From Dyadobacter sp. SG02 (lineage in GTDB: Bacteria > Bacteroidota > Bacteroidia > Cytophagales > Spirosomataceae), in the NCBI RefSeq assembly GCF_900109045.1, contig NZ_FNYL01000005.1, forward strand, positions 431,550 to 495,549: 64,000 nt of DNA, written 5' to 3'. Both the position numbers and the translations under genes were made by a program. The notes beneath the pieces were generated by a model. That model saw only the letters and a program-made list of their open reading frames with translations. It made no database searches and was not told where the DNA came from. Numbering within the stretch: position 1 is the stretch's first letter; each line of letters begins with the position of its first letter. Positions 17,166 through 26,633 of the stretch are shown piece after piece.

Positions 17166-18026
17166 TTAATCTTTCAATGCGAGGAACAGCGCGCTGTGAT
17201 CGAGCTCGCCGTTGCCTTGCAACATGGCGGCTTCCATTTGCCTGGCCACGGTTTCGGTGCCCGGCAGGGTGAGTTTCAGCTCGCCACCGGTTTTGAGGGC
17301 AATGTTGATGTCTTTCTGATGTAGTTTAATCTTGAAGCCGGGCTTGAAGTTCTGATCGATCATCCGCTGGCCGTGCAGGTCGAGAATGCGGCTTTGGGCA
17401 AAACCTCCTAGCAGTACTTCCCGCATTTTGGCCAAATCCACACCCGCTTTTTGGGCCAATGTAAATGCCTCGGCCACAGCCTGGATCGTCTGCCCGACGA
17501 TCATTTGATTGCAAGCCTTGGTGGTCTGCCCCGCGCCCGGCTCGCCGATATGTACGATATTTTTGCCCATGGCCTGAAACACCGGCAACGCCCGTGCAAA
17601 TGCCGCCGCATTACCGCCCACCATGATCGACAACGTCGCGCCCTCCGCTCCTACCTGTCCGCCCGAAACCGGCGCGTCCAGTGCTTCCACCCCTTTTTCC
17701 TGCATGATTTCAAAGAGTTTCCGGGCCACAAGCGGTGCTATCGTGGACATATCAATGAATAAACTTCCCGCGCGAATGCCCGCCAGGACGCCACTATTCA
17801 CTACTTCTTCCACCTGCGGCGAATCGGGGAGCATGGTAATGATCACGTCGCTTCCGGCAGCCAATGCCGCGGCATCCGGCCATACCCCGGCACCTGCGTC
17901 CTTCAATACGCCCGACGCCTGACTGCTTGCGAGTACGCCCACGGGAAAGCCCGCTTTCAGGAGATTGAGCGCCATCGGCTTGCCCATGATACCCAATCCT
18001 ATAAACCCTATTTTCTCCATATTCAA
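17166..18026 (-). CDS. garR: Tartronate semialdehyde reductase (2-hydroxy-3-oxopropionate reductase)
   Basis: A 286-residue beta-hydroxyacid dehydrogenase. It has the NAD(P) motif GFIGLGIMGKPMA at the N-terminus, the substrate-binding DAPVSGG motif and the catalytic Lys in GQTTKACNQ. It reduces tartronate semialdehyde to D-glycerate and so takes the second product of the GarL aldolase encoded upstream. The start may be MNMEKIGF or the second Met. It is 23 bases after the permease gene. Confidence 0.88.
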   Translation of the reverse strand: MNMEKIGFIGLGIMGKPMALNLLKAGFPVGVLASSQASGVLKDAGAGVWPDAAALAAGSDVIITMLPDSPQVEEVVNSGVLAGIRAGSLFIDMSTIAPLVARKLFEIMQEKGVEALDAPVSGGQVGAEGATLSIMVGGNAAAFARALPVFQAMGKNIVHIGEPGAGQTTKACNQMIVGQTIQAVAEAFTLAQKAGVDLAKMREVLLGGFAQSRILDLHGQRMIDQNFKPGFKIKLHQKDINIALKTGGELKLTLPGTETVARQMEAAMLQGNGELDHSALFLALKD

Positions 18027-18049
18027 CTAACTATCTGTTTTGTAACTCA

Positions 18050-19516
18050 TTAAACCAAAGGAAATATCCGCGCGGCGATCATCAGTACCACCAGGCCTAC
18101 GCATCCCATCACGACCAGCATGGGCGAAAAGGTTTTTAATGCTTCCCGCTCGGTGAGGTTACTGATCTTGACGATGATCCAGAAACCGGCGTCGTTCATC
18201 CACGGCACCAGCTTGGAGCCGCAACCGATCGCGAGGCCTAGGTATAATGGATGGTATTCCAAATGGGCGCTGGTAGCCATTCCCGACAAAATGCCGGAAG
18301 CTGTAATAAGCGCCACCGTGGCCGATCCCTGCGCCGTACGCACGACTGCGCTGATGACGAATGCGAGCGGAATGAGCGTCATCTGGTAATCGGCGGTGAG
18401 TGCGGCAATGCGCGAACTGATGCCGGTTTGCTGCAAAATCCCGCCGAAAGCGCCGCCAGACGCGGTAATGAGAATAATGCCTCCGCCACTCATTAGCGCG
18501 GCTTGTACGAACGCAGAAATACCTTCTTTGCTACCTTTCCTGGTAACAGCCAGCAGCACCAGGGCAATCAGTCCGCCACCCACCAGCGCGATGTTTTTGT
18601 CCCCTATCAATGCCACAAAATCAACCAGGAAATGCGCTACCGACGATTCAGGCACGAACGCACCGGATTTGATCATCGATTTCAGGATGTTATCCAAACA
18701 AATGAATACCAGCGGAAATGTGACCGGCAACAGCGAAAACCACAGCGGCGGCAATTCCCTATCGTCTTTCTCGGCGAGCGAACGGATGTCGGCCAGGCGC
18801 GCGTCGAGCGAATCGCGGAGCTCTACCGGCCATTTGGCATTGGCCCATTTGGCGAACAGAAAACCCGCCGTGATCGTAACCAGGCCCAGCAATGTCCCAC
18901 CGGCCATCATCATTCCGATCGGGATATTCATTTCACCAATCAGGAACAGAGGCCCCGGCGCAGGTGGGACGAACGAATTGGCCATCGCCGCACCGCCCGT
19001 AATGGCGAGTACCAGCAACAGGTAGTTCTTGCCAATGCGCATACTCACCGCCTTCGCGAGCGGGATCATTAAAAAGATCACGATGTCAAAAAACACCGGC
19101 ACACCCAGAAAAAAGCTGCTCACCAGGAATGCGAACGGCGCATTGTTGACGCCCGTCACCGCCAGCATCGAGCGTACAATGCGCTCCGCCGCGCCGCTCT
19201 CGAGCATGGCCTTGCCGATAATGGCTGCCATGGCGATGAGAATGCCGATTTTGCCGCAGGTGCTGCCAAATTCCGTCGCAATGCGCTCGCCTATGCTCTT
19301 TTTTGCCAATGCCGCCGCGGCTTCGGGCGAGGAGCCTTTCGCGATCGCAAATGCCTCGACGGAAGCCGCGGGCGTGAGCAACGCTACCACGAATGCTGCC
19401 AGGATAAGCGCCAAAAACGGGTGCAGTTGCAGGAAAATGATGCCTCCCACCACGATGATCACGCCGATGAGCAGAATGAAAAGCGGGTCGCTGAATAGAA
19501 CGGTCATTAAAGTCAT
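18050..19516 (-). CDS. GntP family gluconate/sugar-acid permease
   Basis: A 488-residue inner-membrane protein with 12 or more predicted transmembrane segments. GntP-family features include the start (PLFILLIGVIIVVGGIIFL), the SFVPPAPGPLFLIGEMN loop and the NDAGFWIIVKISNLT segment near the C-terminus. GntP proteins carry gluconate or related sugar acids with protons. Its place between the aldolase and reductase genes of glucarate breakdown suggests an aldarate or uronate as cargo. Confidence 0.9.
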   Translation of the reverse strand: MTLMTVLFSDPLFILLIGVIIVVGGIIFLQLHPFLALILAAFVVALLTPAASVEAFAIAKGSSPEAAAALAKKSIGERIATEFGSTCGKIGILIAMAAIIGKAMLESGAAERIVRSMLAVTGVNNAPFAFLVSSFFLGVPVFFDIVIFLMIPLAKAVSMRIGKNYLLLVLAITGGAAMANSFVPPAPGPLFLIGEMNIPIGMMMAGGTLLGLVTITAGFLFAKWANAKWPVELRDSLDARLADIRSLAEKDDRELPPLWFSLLPVTFPLVFICLDNILKSMIKSGAFVPESSVAHFLVDFVALIGDKNIALVGGGLIALVLLAVTRKGSKEGISAFVQAALMSGGGIILITASGGAFGGILQQTGISSRIAALTADYQMTLIPLAFVISAVVRTAQGSATVALITASGILSGMATSAHLEYHPLYLGLAIGCGSKLVPWMNDAGFWIIVKISNLTEREALKTFSPMLVVMGCVGLVVLMIAARIFPLV

Positions 19517-19528
19517 GAAGAATCAGGT

Positions 19529-20296
19529 TTAGGATGGACGGAGTTCGTTCAGCTTTTTGGCCATGGTGCGGGCGCCTTCGGCCACGAAGGTGGCGTCGGA
19601 GCCGCAGGCAATGAACCGGATGCCCAGCTCGTGATAGGCCTGGTATTCATTGGTATTAAAAAACAGGATACCCACTGCCTTGCCTGCTTTTCGTGCGGCT
19701 TCGCATGTTGCACGAACGGCGTCCCGGAACACGGGGTGGTCGAACTGCCCGAAAATGCCGAGTTCCATCGAAAGGTCGGCCGGACCGATGAACAATACAT
19801 CAACCCCATCCGTATTCGCGACCGCATCGAGGTGGTTGAGTACTTCCACAGTTTCGATCTGCGCGATGCCGAGAATATTGGCCCGGCTGTTGTCATAATA
19901 TTCCTGAAAATGCTGCCCGAAACCTGTCGCACGCACCATTTTGGCCACGCCCCTCCCGCCGAATGGCGGATAATGCAAGCCCTGCACGAGCTTCTGTGCG
20001 CCTTCCGGGTTCTGGATTTTGGGGCACATCACCCCCTCGGCACCCATATCGAGTACGCGGTGAATGCGCTGGCTTTCCGAACTCTCCACGCGTACGATCG
20101 CGGCCGTGGGCGTGTGTTCGAGCGCCTGCAACTGGTAGAGCACATCCTTTTCGGAGCCCGCCCCGTGTTCCAGGTCGATGAGCACCCAATCGAAACCGGC
20201 CAGTCCAACGATTTCCGCCGTGAGGGAACTGCCGGTATTGAGCCAGCAGCCGTGCAGGGTTTCCCCGTTTTGCAGTCTTTTTTTCAGGTTTTTCAT
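19529..20296 (-). CDS. garL: 2-dehydro-3-deoxyglucarate aldolase (HpcH/HpaI family)
   Basis: A 255-residue class II aldolase. The family metal site is visible as Glu in IAQIETVE and Asp in GPADLSMELG; catalytic segments are LIDLEHG and VRVESSE. GarL cleaves 5-keto-4-deoxyglucarate (or its isomer) to pyruvate and tartronate semialdehyde. It is 22 bases downstream of the SusD-like gene and 12 bases before the permease, so it is the first catabolic gene of the operon. Confidence 0.88.
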   Translation of the reverse strand: MKNLKKRLQNGETLHGCWLNTGSSLTAEIVGLAGFDWVLIDLEHGAGSEKDVLYQLQALEHTPTAAIVRVESSESQRIHRVLDMGAEGVMCPKIQNPEGAQKLVQGLHYPPFGGRGVAKMVRATGFGQHFQEYYDNSRANILGIAQIETVEVLNHLDAVANTDGVDVLFIGPADLSMELGIFGQFDHPVFRDAVRATCEAARKAGKAVGILFFNTNEYQAYHELGIRFIACGSDATFVAEGARTMAKKLNELRPS

Positions 20297-20318
20297 TCAA
20301 AAATCGGTTGATACAATG

Positions 20319-21845
20319 CTATTTCTTGTCCCACCACACCCGCGTATCGAGCAGGTCGGGACCTTGTACGGCGATCGCCTTCTGGACGTTGTCGTGGTTC
20401 ACGTTCAGTTCGGCGTCCGTGTAGGTCAGTCGTCGGATAAATGGTTCTGTTTTCAGGTCGCTGCCCGGATAGGGATTAGGTTTTAAAACCGGGAAACCAC
20501 TGCGGCGGAAGTTCGCGAATGCTTCCGGGCCGATCAGGAATGACGCTACCCAGTATTGCGTGTTGATCTCTTCCAACTCCTTACCCGCGTGTAACGGGTG
20601 CGCGGCCACGTACGCATTAATCGCCGCGTCGCCGATGGCAGTGCTCGCGCCGTACATCGCGAATTGCTGCATATGGGCCTTGATTCCCTCGGCATACAAG
20701 GCCGCAGCGTCGCCGTTCGTCCACTTGCGGACCACCGCTTCGGCCAGCAATAACCGGGTTTGTGCATAAGTGACGAGGAAGCTCGGCGCCGTCAATGCGG
20801 CCATCCGCGTCCGGTCAAGCTGACTGTAATCCCACAGGCTCGCCAGTTTCTTAGCGGCCACGTCGGCGCTGATGGTCGTATTGTCGTACCCCTGCGGCAT
20901 GCCTATCTGCACCGCAACCGACCGGTTGGCCTTCGCCTCCACCTGATCCGCCCCGCTTTGCGCGCCTACGTAGCGGACGGCGATGGACGCTAGGCGGGGA
21001 TCGTTGTTGGTCGACAAGTAAGTTACAAATTCATCGTCCAGGTAATAGAATGCCGACTGTCCGCCATTCAGCGAACTGCCTACCGGGTTCGTAAAGCTGG
21101 CCGTGTGCCGGATCACCGCATTGTCCTGGTTCGATTGTATTACCCCTCCCGCCACGGCTTTGGCCACATATTCCGCAGCCTTCGTCGGGTTGATTTTCGA
21201 GAGCCGCATAGCCGCGCGCAGCATTAACGAGTTACCCAGTTTCTTCCATTTCAAAACATCCCCACCATACAATACATCGCTCGAAACCGCCGCTTTGGCA
21301 GCATCCAATGCATTCGAAGCAGCGTCCAGCTCGGTGAGGATATCGTTGTAAATGGCCTCCTGATTGTCGTAGGCAGGCGTAGTGTTGCCGGTGAGAAAGC
21401 CCGAGCCTGCCTCGGCGTAGGGAATGTTGCCGTAGGTATCGCTCAGTACCATAAATGCGTAGGCTTTCCAGATCCGCGCCATGTTGTACAGATTCGAACG
21501 GCTGGCATCGTCCTTCGTTTTCGCGACCACATCTGCCAGTTCTTTGATAATGGTCCGATAGTAGGTATTCCAGTTACCCGACGTCACACCGCGGTTATCC
21601 TGGTTAAAATTCGCCGCCGACCCCTGCCCGCTGAACGGGGTGATCATTTGCTTCACGATCGTCGTTTCGTAACTGAGGTTGCCGTACACCGGCGCGCTGT
21701 TCACGATGGTGGTATTGAGCTGATAGGCAGGGTTTACGGCCGTGAGCGCAATAGGGTTGATGTTCATTTCATCAAAACCGCTGTCGCAGGCTTGCATGGC
21801 CATGATGCAAATGCCGCTGATCAATATTTGTATCGCCTTTTTCAT
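20319..21845 (-). CDS. SusD/RagB-like outer-membrane lipoprotein
   Basis: A 508-residue substrate-binding lipoprotein of the SusD_like type. The signal peptide ends at a lipobox-like Cys (MAMQACDSG), followed by DEMNINP, typical of this subgroup. The TPR-like helical core is seen in segments such as LADVVAKTKDD and WKKLGNSLMLRAAMRLSK. It forms the lid of the transporter whose SusC channel is encoded 10 bases upstream. Linked to glucarate catabolism genes, it probably captures an aldarate-containing or uronate-containing substrate. Confidence 0.9.
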   Translation of the reverse strand: MKKAIQILISGICIMAMQACDSGFDEMNINPIALTAVNPAYQLNTTIVNSAPVYGNLSYETTIVKQMITPFSGQGSAANFNQDNRGVTSGNWNTYYRTIIKELADVVAKTKDDASRSNLYNMARIWKAYAFMVLSDTYGNIPYAEAGSGFLTGNTTPAYDNQEAIYNDILTELDAASNALDAAKAAVSSDVLYGGDVLKWKKLGNSLMLRAAMRLSKINPTKAAEYVAKAVAGGVIQSNQDNAVIRHTASFTNPVGSSLNGGQSAFYYLDDEFVTYLSTNNDPRLASIAVRYVGAQSGADQVEAKANRSVAVQIGMPQGYDNTTISADVAAKKLASLWDYSQLDRTRMAALTAPSFLVTYAQTRLLLAEAVVRKWTNGDAAALYAEGIKAHMQQFAMYGASTAIGDAAINAYVAAHPLHAGKELEEINTQYWVASFLIGPEAFANFRRSGFPVLKPNPYPGSDLKTEPFIRRLTYTDAELNVNHDNVQKAIAVQGPDLLDTRVWWDKK

Positions 21846-21855
21846 AGTCAGTGGC

Positions 21856-24800
21856 TTAGAATTTCAGGTTAAGATTGAAACCGGTGCTGCGGGTAATAGG
21901 TAACCCGGTGGCTTCGAGGCCGATCAGGTTGTCGGACGGAAAACCGAACTGATCGGGATGGATCGTCGGCACCCACTTTTTGAGGACCGCCACGTTGTTC
22001 GAGACAATGCTCAGCCGCGCGCCTTTGATGAACGGGATGTTTTTAGGCAAAAACCGGGCAAAATCGTAACCAAACGTGATCTGCCGCAATTGCCACAAAC
22101 CCGCATTGTACACAAACTGCTCCGCGATATTCTGCGACCTGACCGTCTCATAATAGGCCTGTACCACCGATTTCGTCTGGTTCACCTCACCATTCGGGTT
22201 CACGCCATCGCCGATAATGAAGCCTTCGGCACGTCCCGGCAATGTCTCTTTCAGTAGCCCGTGCCGCCACGCATTGTGGTTGGTGCCCGAGATCATCTTA
22301 TGTCCCAGTTTGAAATCGACCAGTACCGAAGCGGAGAAGTTTTTGTAATTAAAACTGTTGGTAATACCGCCTACCCACTTTGGCAAAGCGCTCCCGAATG
22401 CGATCTGCGTGGGTGTGCGCAACGGGCGACCGTTTCCGGCATCGAAAACCTGCCTGCCCTGGTCGTCCCGGAGATAACCGAAGCCGTACAATTGGCCCAT
22501 TGATTTGCCCACCACCTGCCGGAGTTCACCGGTAAAGTCGCCGGTACCGACGGTGATCATCGCGTCGCTCACATTGTTGCCGAGGTCGAGGGTTTTCGTC
22601 ACATTGTAAGCTGCATTGAAATTCAGGTTCCAAACGAAGTTTTTGGCCTGGTACGGCGTCACGTTCACCATCGTTTCGAGCCCGCGGTTGCGCCCTTTGC
22701 CTACGTTGATCAGCTGCGTAAGGTACCCGGAGGCGTCGGAAGTCTGCGCTTGAAGGATCTGGTCGGACGAGAGTTTGTCGTAATAGGTAAAATCGAGTCC
22801 CAGCCTGTTTTCAAACAACTTTAACTCCAAACCCACTTCTTTTTCCGAAACCCGCATGGGCCGGAGGTCCGCATTCGGCACCGTCGAGCCATTGATCGTC
22901 GCCAGCGGCTGGCCAGCGCCGTTCGGGTTCGGGAATTGCTGGGGATTGATGTTGTAAAACAGATTGTTAGCGTAGGGCTGCACGTCGGTGTCGCTTCCCA
23001 CCTCGGCGTAAGCTACGCGCACTTTGCCAAACGAAATCCACGAAGGCAGCGAAGCCGTGAATGCCTGTGAGAACACGAAGCTGGCGGTTACCGAGGGATA
23101 AACAATGCTCCGGTTCGCCGGCGAAAGTGTTGAAAACCAGTCGTTGCGAATGGTACCGTTCAGGAAAAGGAAGTCATTGTAAGAGATTTCCGCGGCACCA
23201 TAAATTGAGTTTACCTGCCGTTTCGAAAATTCATATGTCGCATCCTTCTGGCGGCCGTTTCCGATCGTGTACAGGTCGCGGACGTAGAAATCCTGCACAA
23301 ATACATTATGCCGGCTCAGTTTGCGGTACATCTGGTTGCCTCCCGCATTGATATTCAAGCCAATGCGGCCGAAAGTTTTATTAGCCGAGATCAAAAAATC
23401 GGTATTCAGCTCGCGGACCGAGCGGGTGTCCTGCACGTATTGCCCGTTCACAAAACCTTGTGGAGCCGCCGCCTGGCGCTGGCTGCCGGTGGGCAGGTTG
23501 TAATCCTGCTCCCGCGAATAGTAATCCTGCCCCACCCGCACCTGCGCGTAAAGCCAGTCCGTGAAGCTGTACCGCACCGAAAGGTTACCGAAAACCCGGT
23601 CTTTCTCCACGTTTTCAAACCGTTTCAATGCGAAATAGGGATTGGTACGGTTGGTAAAACGCGACCACACATACTCATTGCCGTTCTCGTCGGTCTGGTA
23701 TTTTTCGAGCAGATCGAGCGGCATGGAGTTGGCCATATTGTAAAGCACCACCGGGCTGTAATCCTGCTCGGCGATGTTGGGCGGGTTTTTACGGTCTTCG
23801 TTGGAATAGTTGATATTACCCGAAATGGTCAGTTTTTTAGCCATGGTCTGGGTAAAACCGAGGTTCACCGTCTTGCGGTGGTAACCCGAGCCCGGAAGGA
23901 TCGTCTTGTTGTCGAGGTTGGAAAGCGAGAGGCTGAAACCACCGAATTCCCCGCCGGAAGACACGGTAATGGTGTTGGTAAATGTGCTCCCTTTGCGGTA
24001 ATAATCGGTGATCTGATGCCGCTGGGGCACATAAGGGACTTCCACGCCATCGAACAGCACCTGCGTCATGCCCGGTTCGAACTTCTCGCCGAAGCTCCAC
24101 TGGCCCGATGTCGGGTTGGGCGTGGTCGGCCGCTTGCCGTTTTCGCCCTGACCATATTCGTATTGATAGTCGGTATAATCGAGCGGCGTTTCAGTGGTGA
24201 AATTCGAGTTAAACTCAATGCCGATACCAATGCCTGCCCCACGTGTTTTCGTCGTAATCATAATCACCCCGTCTTTCGCACGTGAACCATACAATGCCGA
24301 AGCCGCAGCGCCTTTCAGCACGGTCATCGATTCGATGTTATCGGGATTAATGCTACTCAGACCGTCGCCGCTGTCGGACGTTCGGTTGGAGCCCTTGTCG
24401 GCCGCATCGCCGCGGGCGCCGAAGTTGGAATTATCGATCGGCACACCATTCACCACAATCAGCGGCGAGTTATTGCCTCCGAAAGAAGATTGCCCCCGAA
24501 TACGGATCTTGCTCGTTCCCGCCGGTCCGGAACCCAGCGAGGTGATATTCACGCCCGCCATTTTGCCCTGCAATGCATTCATGAAATTGGCCGTCCGGTT
24601 CACCGTCATTTCCTCGGTAGGCACGCTGGCGGTGGCATACCCGAGACTTTTAGCCGCCTTTTTGATACCTAATGCGGTTACCACCACCTCTTCAAGCGCC
24701 TTGCTCTCGGGCACGAGCGATACCACGAGGCTGGTCTGGTTTCCCAAAATCACTTCTTTGGATTGATACCCGACAAAACTGAACAGCAATGCACCGTCGC

Positions 24801-25353
24801 CTTCCTGTATATCGATTTGAAAGGCGCCTTCGGCATTGGTGGTCGTTCCCCGCTGCGTGCCCTTCACAATGATATTTACACCGGGCAATGCGACGCCCTT
24901 CTCATCGGTTACCTTGCCGGAGAGGTTCTTTTTGGGTGATAGTTGAAGCGAGTTGCTCTCGGGCAGCAGAAAACCATTGTCGGCACCGGGCAATTCGCCT
25001 GCGGATAATATGATTTTTCTGCCGGATAGTTCATATTTGATTTTCAAAGGTTTAAGCAATTTCAAAAGCACTTCTTCCAAAGTCGTGTTTACGGCTTTGA
25101 TCGTCACTTTCCTGGACGCTTCGAGGACATTGGAACTGTACACAAACTGCACGTCCGTCTCCTTTTCGATATGCGCCAGCACCCGTTTGATTTCACGGTT
25201 CTCCGCCTGGACTGTCAAACGACGGTTCAGGTATTCCTGCGCAGTGCTCGTGTGCGCATACGCTACGCCCGCGAGCAACGCCATGACCAAACTCTGTGTG
25301 ATCGAAAACCTCATAAGTTTCAGCCAGAATTTTCTGGTAATGCGTTTTTTCAT
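21856..25353 (-). CDS. SusC/RagA TonB-dependent transporter with STN signalling domain
   Basis: A 1165-residue outer-membrane transporter. After a signal peptide comes an STN (secretin/TonB short N-terminal) domain at ~45-110, then a carboxypeptidase-like regulatory domain at ~143-225 (KVTDEKGVALPGVNIIVKGT), the plug (~235-365, with IRIRGQSSFGG and the VNGVPIDN region), and a beta-barrel ending in aromatic FNLNLKF. The STN domain is the part that contacts a FecR anti-sigma factor, and a FecR and ECF sigma gene lie just upstream. The transporter can therefore signal substrate arrival as well as import it. Confidence 0.93.
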   Translation of the reverse strand: MKKRITRKFWLKLMRFSITQSLVMALLAGVAYAHTSTAQEYLNRRLTVQAENREIKRVLAHIEKETDVQFVYSSNVLEASRKVTIKAVNTTLEEVLLKLLKPLKIKYELSGRKIILSAGELPGADNGFLLPESNSLQLSPKKNLSGKVTDEKGVALPGVNIIVKGTQRGTTTNAEGAFQIDIQEGDGALLFSFVGYQSKEVILGNQTSLVVSLVPESKALEEVVVTALGIKKAAKSLGYATASVPTEEMTVNRTANFMNALQGKMAGVNITSLGSGPAGTSKIRIRGQSSFGGNNSPLIVVNGVPIDNSNFGARGDAADKGSNRTSDSGDGLSSINPDNIESMTVLKGAAASALYGSRAKDGVIMITTKTRGAGIGIGIEFNSNFTTETPLDYTDYQYEYGQGENGKRPTTPNPTSGQWSFGEKFEPGMTQVLFDGVEVPYVPQRHQITDYYRKGSTFTNTITVSSGGEFGGFSLSLSNLDNKTILPGSGYHRKTVNLGFTQTMAKKLTISGNINYSNEDRKNPPNIAEQDYSPVVLYNMANSMPLDLLEKYQTDENGNEYVWSRFTNRTNPYFALKRFENVEKDRVFGNLSVRYSFTDWLYAQVRVGQDYYSREQDYNLPTGSQRQAAAPQGFVNGQYVQDTRSVRELNTDFLISANKTFGRIGLNINAGGNQMYRKLSRHNVFVQDFYVRDLYTIGNGRQKDATYEFSKRQVNSIYGAAEISYNDFLFLNGTIRNDWFSTLSPANRSIVYPSVTASFVFSQAFTASLPSWISFGKVRVAYAEVGSDTDVQPYANNLFYNINPQQFPNPNGAGQPLATINGSTVPNADLRPMRVSEKEVGLELKLFENRLGLDFTYYDKLSSDQILQAQTSDASGYLTQLINVGKGRNRGLETMVNVTPYQAKNFVWNLNFNAAYNVTKTLDLGNNVSDAMITVGTGDFTGELRQVVGKSMGQLYGFGYLRDDQGRQVFDAGNGRPLRTPTQIAFGSALPKWVGGITNSFNYKNFSASVLVDFKLGHKMISGTNHNAWRHGLLKETLPGRAEGFIIGDGVNPNGEVNQTKSVVQAYYETVRSQNIAEQFVYNAGLWQLRQITFGYDFARFLPKNIPFIKGARLSIVSNNVAVLKKWVPTIHPDQFGFPSDNLIGLEATGLPITRSTGFNLNLKF

Positions 25354-25448
25354 ACTTTTGAACAGGGTTTAAAAGGGTTCTTTTAACCGGGAACTTGCAG
25401 ATTCCGAGCGTGTAACTTTGGCGAGTGGCCGCTCGTAATCCGACCTTG

Positions 25449-25471
25449 ATGGCAGTGTTCCGCACTGCCAT
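25449..25471. promoter_or_regulatory. Hairpin in the fecR-susC gap
   Basis: Perfect 9-bp arms ATGGCAGTG / CACTGCCAT with a 5-base loop, just after the fecR stop. On the minus strand no T-run follows, so it is more likely an mRNA processing or stability element, or a leaky attenuator, than a strong terminator. On the plus strand it is followed by a T-run. Confidence 0.5.
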
Positions 25472-25474
25472 TTT

Positions 25475-26578
25475 TCATTTACTGCAACCCTGGCCGCTGA
25501 CGACGATCTGTCCGTCGACGATCTCGTAACCGGCTGAAACGGTTTTGCAGAGAATGCTCAGTTTGTCATACATGCTTTCGTTAGAGAAAGCCACCGTTAT
25601 TTTGCAGGTCCAAAAGCTGTCGGCGTCGAATTGGACGGGGATGCCGTACGATTTTTCGATATCCCTCAATATGACCGGCAGCGGTACTTCATCGTATTTC
25701 AAAATGTTTTCGACAGATACATCCGGCAGTTTTTCAGGGTTTTCGACCACCGTTTTCGAAAGCTGGTTGGCACTTTTTTCAAAAACCGCCGCCTGATTGG
25801 CCGTGATAATGAGACCCTTGATTTCCGTTTCCGAAGGCTTATCGACATACACCGACACCTTGCCCGTCTGCACCTGCACGGTAATGTTCCGGTCGTCGTC
25901 GAAAGCGCTCACCACGAAGCGGGTACCGAGCACTTTGGTGACTACCTTGCCGGTGTGCACCATGAACGTCTGCCCCTGCCTTTTCACCGAAAAAAGCGCC
26001 TCGCCGGTCAGGTACACGATCCGCGCCCCGTCTTCAAATTCCGAGGGATACCTCAAACTGCTTTGCGGGCTGAGTGTTACCTCGGACCCATCCGGCAAAT
26101 TGATTTTCAATGGCTTATCGCTATCATTTTGCGTCGTCACCAGGTTAGGCGGGCTCGTGCCGGTCGCCGCTATACCCGGCTCTGTTTCATTGTTCTGATA
26201 ATAATAATACCAGCCTATGCCGGCACCCAAAACGAGCATTGCAGCGGCTGCTATCAACCACCTCTTCCAGAAAACGCCGCGGCCATTGTCCTCTTCGTCA
26301 TCATCCGAAAAACCGATTTCCAAATGCGCTTCCCCACCGCCCAGCTTTTCGATAAATCGCTCTACCTCAGCGCGAATCTCCTTTTCGGGCAGCCATTCTT
26401 CCGCCACATTCGCCGCGCGGATTAAATGCTCGGCTTGCCGGAATGCGTCCTGCCGGTCGGGGTATTTTTCCAGGAAAGAAAGCCAGAACATTTCCTGTGT
26501 GCCCTGGCCCTGCACCCACTTCCGGAAGCTGTCATCTTCCAGAAAGTCTTCAACGGTATACGATTCGTAAGACTTCAT
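25475..26578 (-). CDS. FecR family anti-sigma factor
   Basis: A 367-residue inner-membrane regulator. The N-terminal ~100 residues form the cytoplasmic sigma-binding part; one transmembrane helix is at ~128-147 (WLIAAAAMLVLGAGIGWYYYY region). A periplasmic FecR domain follows (KINLPDGSEVTLSPQSSLRYP, TGEALFSVKR, FVVHTGKVVTKVLGTRF-like) and a C-terminal DUF4974-type part (YDEVPLPVILRDIEKSYGI). It holds the ECF sigma factor encoded upstream until the SusC STN domain signals. Confidence 0.92.
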   Translation of the reverse strand: MKSYESYTVEDFLEDDSFRKWVQGQGTQEMFWLSFLEKYPDRQDAFRQAEHLIRAANVAEEWLPEKEIRAEVERFIEKLGGGEAHLEIGFSDDDEEDNGRGVFWKRWLIAAAAMLVLGAGIGWYYYYQNNETEPGIAATGTSPPNLVTTQNDSDKPLKINLPDGSEVTLSPQSSLRYPSEFEDGARIVYLTGEALFSVKRQGQTFMVHTGKVVTKVLGTRFVVSAFDDDRNITVQVQTGKVSVYVDKPSETEIKGLIITANQAAVFEKSANQLSKTVVENPEKLPDVSVENILKYDEVPLPVILRDIEKSYGIPVQFDADSFWTCKITVAFSNESMYDKLSILCKTVSAGYEIVDGQIVVSGQGCSK

Positions 26579-26633
26579 TCCGGTTTTAGTTCTGTTACGT
26601 TATACACTATACGCATTTGATTACCCAGCCCTG

